Assembly (NCBI GenBank): GCA_948468495.1
Contig: CAOKJI010000033.1
Span: forward strand, 1 to 10,317
From: an uncultured Dorea sp.
Lineage (GTDB): Bacteria > Bacillota_A > Clostridia > Lachnospirales > Lachnospiraceae
Reading direction: 5' to 3'
Length of the DNA stretch: 10,317 bases
The notes beneath the pieces are model-generated. The model saw only the letters and a program-made list of their open reading frames with translations. It did not search any database and was not told the origin of the DNA. The position numbers and the translations under genes were made by a program. Of this stretch, positions 6,650 through 10,317 are shown in pieces. Positions within the stretch are counted from its first letter, which is position 1. Each line of letters opens with the position of its first letter.

Positions 6650-7618
6650 AAACGAAATCAGGCGAAAATAAAGAAAGTAATCAGTAATAACGCAACGCTG
6701 TTTGCACTAATCATTGTTTTGATTATCGCTTCTTTGACAGTGGACAGCTTTTGTACAGTCATTAATTTTATGAATCTGCTGAAACAGTCCTGCACAACCG
6801 GAATTATGGCTATTGGGATGTCGTTTGTCATCATATCCGGCGGAATAGACTTATCGGTAGGCTCCATATATGCTTTTTCGGGCGTTGTCTGCGGATTATT
6901 TATGAACCATGTAGCGGATAGTCCGGTTTTGGGAACCATTGCTGCAGTTGCAGTCTGTACATTGATTGGCGCGATAAACGGATTCTGTATTGTAAAGCTG
7001 AAAATCGCTGCATTTATTACGACGCTGTGTATGATGAACGGGATTTACGGGCTGGGTATGGCTTTGACAGACGGCGGAAAATCCATACCGATTGAGGGAA
7101 ACTTTTTTAACTGGCTGAGCTGGGGACAGATTGGAATATTCCCTGTTGCGGGAATCCTTTTGATTCTCAGTTATGTGCTCGCGGGAGTCGCAGGAAAGTA
7201 CCGGGAGTTTGGCCGCGATTGTTACGCGATTGGAGGAAATTCCACCGCAGCGCTGATGAAAGGCGTTCCGGTAGACAGAGTTAAGATATTGTCATATACA
7301 GTGCTGGGATTTTGCGCAGGGATTGCAGGAATTATTGTTTCTACCAGAACAGGTACGGGTCAGATTTCAGTGGGCGCAGGCCAGGAAATGGATGTGATTG
7401 CCGCCTGTGTCATTGGCGGAATTGCTCTAAGCGGCGGCGAGGGCAGGCCGGTAAATGCACTTTGGGGCGTCTTTATCATTAATATTATCGGAAATATTAT
7501 TAACCGGATGGCGAATATTTCATTTTTATTACAGGGCTGTATCACAGGCGCGATTATGATTGTGATTCTTCTGGTACAAAGCCAGATTGCCGGCAGCCGC
7601 GATATGGTTCAGAGCTGA
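6647..7618 (+). CDS. Sugar ABC transporter permease 2 (RbsC-like, BPD_transp_2)
   Basis: The second membrane subunit of the importer, 323 residues, starting at TTG with a near-consensus ribosome site. Seen: basic N-terminus KRNQAKIKK, multiple hydrophobic helices, GGIDLSVGS (65-73), coupling loop YAIGGNSTAALMKGV (193-207) and CVIGGIALSGGEGR (254-267). It is clearly related to permease 1 in fold and motifs but differs throughout, so the pair is an old paralogous heterodimer rather than a recent duplication. Paired permeases of this kind occur in other CUT2 systems such as the YtfT-YjfF galactofuranose transporter. After its stop the tight packing of the transport genes ends, with 90-177 bases before the GRE, depending on the true GRE start. 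Confidence 0.93.
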   Translation: MKRNQAKIKKVISNNATLFALIIVLIIASLTVDSFCTVINFMNLLKQSCTTGIMAIGMSFVIISGGIDLSVGSIYAFSGVVCGLFMNHVADSPVLGTIAAVAVCTLIGAINGFCIVKLKIAAFITTLCMMNGIYGLGMALTDGGKSIPIEGNFFNWLSWGQIGIFPVAGILLILSYVLAGVAGKYREFGRDCYAIGGNSTAALMKGVPVDRVKILSYTVLGFCAGIAGIIVSTRTGTGQISVGAGQEMDVIAACVIGGIALSGGEGRPVNALWGVFIINIIGNIINRMANISFLLQGCITGAIMIVILLVQSQIAGSRDMVQS

Positions 7619-7708
7619 TGGAATTTTAATACGGAGGGGGTGAGGAGATATGTTCTAACCATAACTCTCCACAAAAATATATTACATTCTAAAGAAAGGT
7701 GAAAAGAA
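7619..7708 (+). other. Leader-like gap before the GRE gene, with a three-codon mini-ORF
   Basis: This is the longest gap in the transporter-GRE part of the operon. It contains GGAGGGGGTGAGGAG (7633-7647), an excellent ribosome-binding stretch, followed by ATG TTC TAA (7650-7658), which encodes only Met-Phe. GGAGA (7644-7648) can pair with TCTCC (7666-7670), which could mask part of that site. No terminator and no convincing promoter were seen. It may be a translational leader or the relic of a deleted gene. Confidence 0.5.
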
Positions 7709-7795
7709 ATGACAAAAGGAAAAAAAGATTTAAGCAGAGCGGAAAAAGTGATTATCATGGAAAACAGAAAAATTCGTATGGACAGAGGAGAAGTC

Positions 7796-10180
7796 ATGAA
7801 TAAAGACTCCTATGCTTATGCGAGGTGTCAGAAACTTCGGGAGGGCATTATCAATGCGCGGCCGCGTCTGTGTATTGAGCGTGCCAGACTGGTAACGGAG
7901 TCTTATAAGCAGACGGAAGGCATGGATATCGAGATGCGCAGGGCGCTGGCATTTGACCATATTTTAAGTAATATGGAAATCTTTATTCTGCCAGACGAGC
8001 TGATTGTCGGAAATCAGGCGGAGTACCAGAGATCAGCGCCGATTTTCCCGGAGATGGCTGTAGAATGGATTGCAGAAGAGCTGGATGACTTTACGAACCG
8101 TCCGCAGGATCCTTTCTATACTTCAGACGAAGTAAAAGATATTTTTATGAATGAAATCTATCCTTACTGGAAAGGGAAAACTTTGTCGGACAGAGTGAAT
8201 GGTTACATGACGGATGAGATGAAGCTGGAGAGATTTGACGCTCAGGTATTCAGCCTTGGACTGCATGAGGAGGGCGGACTTGGTCATGTGTTATTTGATT
8301 ATGGAAGGCTGATTCGCAAAGGTTACAGAGGATTTATCAATGAAATTCAGGAGAAGCTTCATGAGCTGGACCCTACCGAGCCGGATGCTCTGAGCAGAAA
8401 GAGATGGTATCAGGCTGCGGTTATTGTGCTGGAAGCAGAGATTAAGTATGCGAACCGGTTTGCTGATTTGGCGCAGAAACAGGCTGCAGAGGAAAAGGAT
8501 GAGAGACGGAAGAAAGAATTAGAGAAGCTTGCTGCAATCTGCCGGAAAGTACCGGAATATCCTGCAGAAACCTTCTATGAAGCGCTGCAGTCCATGTGGA
8601 TACCTCAGATTACGTCCCAGATATATGACAACGGCGTTTCCATTACACCCGGAAGAATGGATCAGTATTTGTATGACCTCTATGTAGATGATATCCTTCA
8701 GGGCCGCGCGACAAAAGAGGAGCAGCAGGAGGTTTTGGAGTGTTTCTGGATGAAGCTGACAGAGGCAATCAAGATATACCGTCTGGCAGACTGTAAGATT
8801 CACGCAGGCTTCCCGATGGGGCAGAATATCGTGATTGGCGGCGTGACTTCAGAGGGAGACGATGCGACGAATGACTTATCCTACCGGTGCCTGGAGGCTC
8901 ACAAACATATGCATCTCATGCAGCCGAATTTCTCGGTGAGATTACATAAGAATACCCCGGAGGATTTCCTTCAGGCTGTAGTAGAAGCAATTAAGGTTGG
9001 CAACGGTATGCCCCAGATTGACAATGACGAGGCGTTTATACCGGCCCTTATGAATATTGGCATTCCGGCAGAGATTGCCCGGGATTACGCTCCGGTGGGG
9101 TGCGTTGAGATTAATCCGCCGGATACCTGGGGACGCGTGAACGGCGGATACTTTAATGTGGCAAAGGTTGCGGAGCTGGCGCTGACAGACGGGTTTGACA
9201 ATATCAGCAAAAAGCAGGTCGGGCCGCATACAGGCAAGCCGGAGGATTTGAAAACTTTTGAAGATGTTCTGCATGCATATGAAGAACAGATGGATTACGC
9301 GGTGAAATTGATTGTTGCTGAAAACCAGATTATTGACCAGGTTCATGCAGAGTTAGATCCGGTTATGCTTGTGTCCTGTATGGTAGGCGGCTGCATTGAA
9401 AGTGGTAAGGATGTTACCAGAGGAGGCGCCGTATATAACTGGACCGCTCCGCTGGGCCTTGGAATCGCCAATGCGTGCGATATCCTCTATTCCGTTAAGA
9501 AGACCGTATTCGATGATAAGATGTTGACGATGGAAGAAATGGTTGACGCGATGAATACAAACTTTGAAGGAAAAGAGACGTTGAGACAGTATCTGCTAAA
9601 CAAGGTTCCCAAATATGGAAATGATATTCCGGAAGTTGACTGCTTTGCAAGATATGCTTCTGACGTATGGTTTGATGCGATGGAAGGATATGAAGGATTC
9701 CATGGCGGACCGTTTGTCGGCTCCTTTGTCCCTGTAGCGGCGAATGTTGCCTTCGGTTACTTTACAGGCGCGACGCCGGATGGACGTCTGTCCGGTACAA
9801 TTCTTGCAGACGGTATTTCGCCGTCCAATGGAGTAGACCACAATGGACCGACGGCCGCTATGAAATCCATCAGCAAACTGAATCATCTGCGTATTCCGAA
9901 CGGCGTAATTTACAACCAGAAATTTAATCCTACGGCAGTAGCTACGCCGGAAGGCACACGCAAGTTCTCTCAGATGATACGTACGTATATTAATCTGGGA
10001 GGAGGTCATGTTCAGTTCAACATGGTAACGGCGGATCAGTTGAAGGAAGCCCAGGACAAACCAGAGGATTACAAGAGTCTGGTAGTTCGTGTGGCAGGAT
10101 ACAGCGCATTCTTCAACGAGCTTTCAAAGCCGGTGCAGGATTCGATTATTACCAGAACAGAGATACAGGAAGTATGCTGA
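7796..10180 (+). CDS. Glycyl radical enzyme, glycerol/diol dehydratase-like branch
   Basis: An oxygen-sensitive cytoplasmic enzyme that probably removes water or cleaves a C-O bond by radical chemistry. From the ATG at 7796 it has 794 residues. Seen: PFL-type N-terminal domain (ARPRLCIERARLVTESYK, 21-38), GHVLFDYGRLI (163-173, H164), SITPGRMDQYLY (282-293, S282), thiyl Cys436 with Glu438 in VGCVE, and C-terminal glycyl loop VRVAGYSAFF (764-773, radical Gly768). Against clostridial glycerol dehydratase, compared by eye from memory, Cys, Glu, Gly, His164 and Ser282 are kept, but His281 is Val281 and Asp447 aligns with Asn449. Glycerol is therefore unlikely. Start: AGGAG at 7786-7790 is 5 nt upstream and the N-terminus then matches family length; an in-frame ATG at 7709 with AAAGGTGA (7694-7701) would add 29 Lys/Arg-rich residues (823 total). 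The sugar transporter and kinase point to a sugar, polyol or anhydro-sugar (phosphate) substrate. The activase follows. Confidence 0.93.
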   Translation: MNKDSYAYARCQKLREGIINARPRLCIERARLVTESYKQTEGMDIEMRRALAFDHILSNMEIFILPDELIVGNQAEYQRSAPIFPEMAVEWIAEELDDFTNRPQDPFYTSDEVKDIFMNEIYPYWKGKTLSDRVNGYMTDEMKLERFDAQVFSLGLHEEGGLGHVLFDYGRLIRKGYRGFINEIQEKLHELDPTEPDALSRKRWYQAAVIVLEAEIKYANRFADLAQKQAAEEKDERRKKELEKLAAICRKVPEYPAETFYEALQSMWIPQITSQIYDNGVSITPGRMDQYLYDLYVDDILQGRATKEEQQEVLECFWMKLTEAIKIYRLADCKIHAGFPMGQNIVIGGVTSEGDDATNDLSYRCLEAHKHMHLMQPNFSVRLHKNTPEDFLQAVVEAIKVGNGMPQIDNDEAFIPALMNIGIPAEIARDYAPVGCVEINPPDTWGRVNGGYFNVAKVAELALTDGFDNISKKQVGPHTGKPEDLKTFEDVLHAYEEQMDYAVKLIVAENQIIDQVHAELDPVMLVSCMVGGCIESGKDVTRGGAVYNWTAPLGLGIANACDILYSVKKTVFDDKMLTMEEMVDAMNTNFEGKETLRQYLLNKVPKYGNDIPEVDCFARYASDVWFDAMEGYEGFHGGPFVGSFVPVAANVAFGYFTGATPDGRLSGTILADGISPSNGVDHNGPTAAMKSISKLNHLRIPNGVIYNQKFNPTAVATPEGTRKFSQMIRTYINLGGGHVQFNMVTADQLKEAQDKPEDYKSLVVRVAGYSAFFNELSKPVQDSIITRTEIQEVC

Positions 10181-10186
10181 TAATTT

Positions 10187-10219
10187 GAAAGGTTTTTGGC
10201 TTTATGCCAAAAACCTTTC
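10187..10219 (+). other. Perfect 14-bp hairpin between GRE and activase genes
   Basis: GAAAGGTTTTTGGC (10187-10200) and GCCAAAAACCTTTC (10206-10219) pair perfectly over 14 bp with a TTTAT loop. The 3' side continues CGTTAAAAGAG, with no U-tract, and then the activase ribosome site. It could protect the GRE mRNA 3' end or cause partial attenuation, giving much more GRE than activase, which is the stoichiometry needed. As an intrinsic terminator it would be weak. Confidence 0.7.
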
Positions 10220-10240
10220 GTTAAAAGAGAGGTGCAAAAA

Positions 10241-10317
10241 ATGGAGAAAGCGGTTATATTTAATATTCAGAGATTTAGCGTCCATGACGGGAACGGTATT
10301 CGCACAAATATATTTTT
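10241..10317 (+). CDS. Glycyl radical enzyme activating protein, radical SAM (N-terminal fragment)
   Basis: Only 25 complete codons plus two bases are inside the window; the gene runs off the right edge. The start MEKAVIFNIQRFSVHDGNGI followed by RTNIF is the recognisable N-terminus of PflA-type GRE activases, in which the [4Fe-4S] CxxxCxxC motif comes shortly afterwards (outside the window). The enzyme would use S-adenosylmethionine to abstract hydrogen from Gly768 of the GRE. AGAGAGGTG (10226-10234) lies 6 nt from the ATG. The usual HDGPGIRT reads HDGNGIRT here, a Pro-to-Asn change. Position directly after the GRE gene supports a matched pair. Confidence 0.9.
   Translation, partial: MEKAVIFNIQRFSVHDGNGIRTNIF

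Noticed and set aside
7653..7683. Internal promoter before the GRE (TATATT at 7678-7683)
   Set aside because: No acceptable -35 box at the right distance; the AT-rich match is likely chance.
8942..10009. Minus-strand open frames of 134 and 137 codons
   Set aside because: They are antisense shadows inside the GRE gene, with no family resemblance.

Overview
The window reads as an anaerobic Firmicute, most likely a gut Clostridium or Lachnospiraceae relative. This is inferred from strong AGGAGG-type ribosome sites, moderate GC content with AT-rich intergenic DNA, a CcpA/LacI-type regulator, a lipoprotein sugar-binding protein and an oxygen-sensitive glycyl radical enzyme (GRE). No rRNA, tRNA, CRISPR or mobile element was seen.

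Layout: positions 1-945 (minus strand) hold a LacI-family repressor that runs off the left edge. Positions 946-1322 are a divergent, AT-rich control region. It carries a perfect 14-bp palindromic operator next to the rightward promoter, a second 10-bp operator-like palindrome 107 bp upstream, and a candidate leftward promoter with a structured leader. From 1323 to the right edge all genes lie on the plus strand and look like one operon: FGGY sugar/polyol kinase, sugar-binding lipoprotein, double-NBD sugar ABC ATPase, two RbsC-type permeases, a GRE of the glycerol-dehydratase-like branch, and the first 25 codons of its radical-SAM activating enzyme.

Together the genes suggest a repressor-controlled anaerobic pathway. 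A sugar, polyol or anhydro-sugar would be imported by the CUT2-type ABC transporter, phosphorylated by the kinase, and dehydrated or cleaved at a C-O bond by the GRE; the order of kinase and GRE is not known. By eye, the GRE keeps the radical machinery (Cys436, Glu438, Gly768, numbering from the start at 7796) and the pocket residues His164 and Ser282. It lacks the His and Asp that bind glycerol in clostridial glycerol dehydratase (Val281 and Asn449 here), so the substrate is probably not glycerol. This is the best candidate for an undescribed or under-described system in the window.

RNA-level structure is also notable. Two strong intercistronic hairpins without U-tracts follow the binding-protein gene and the GRE gene, and a three-codon ATG-TTC-stop mini-ORF with a strong ribosome site precedes the GRE.
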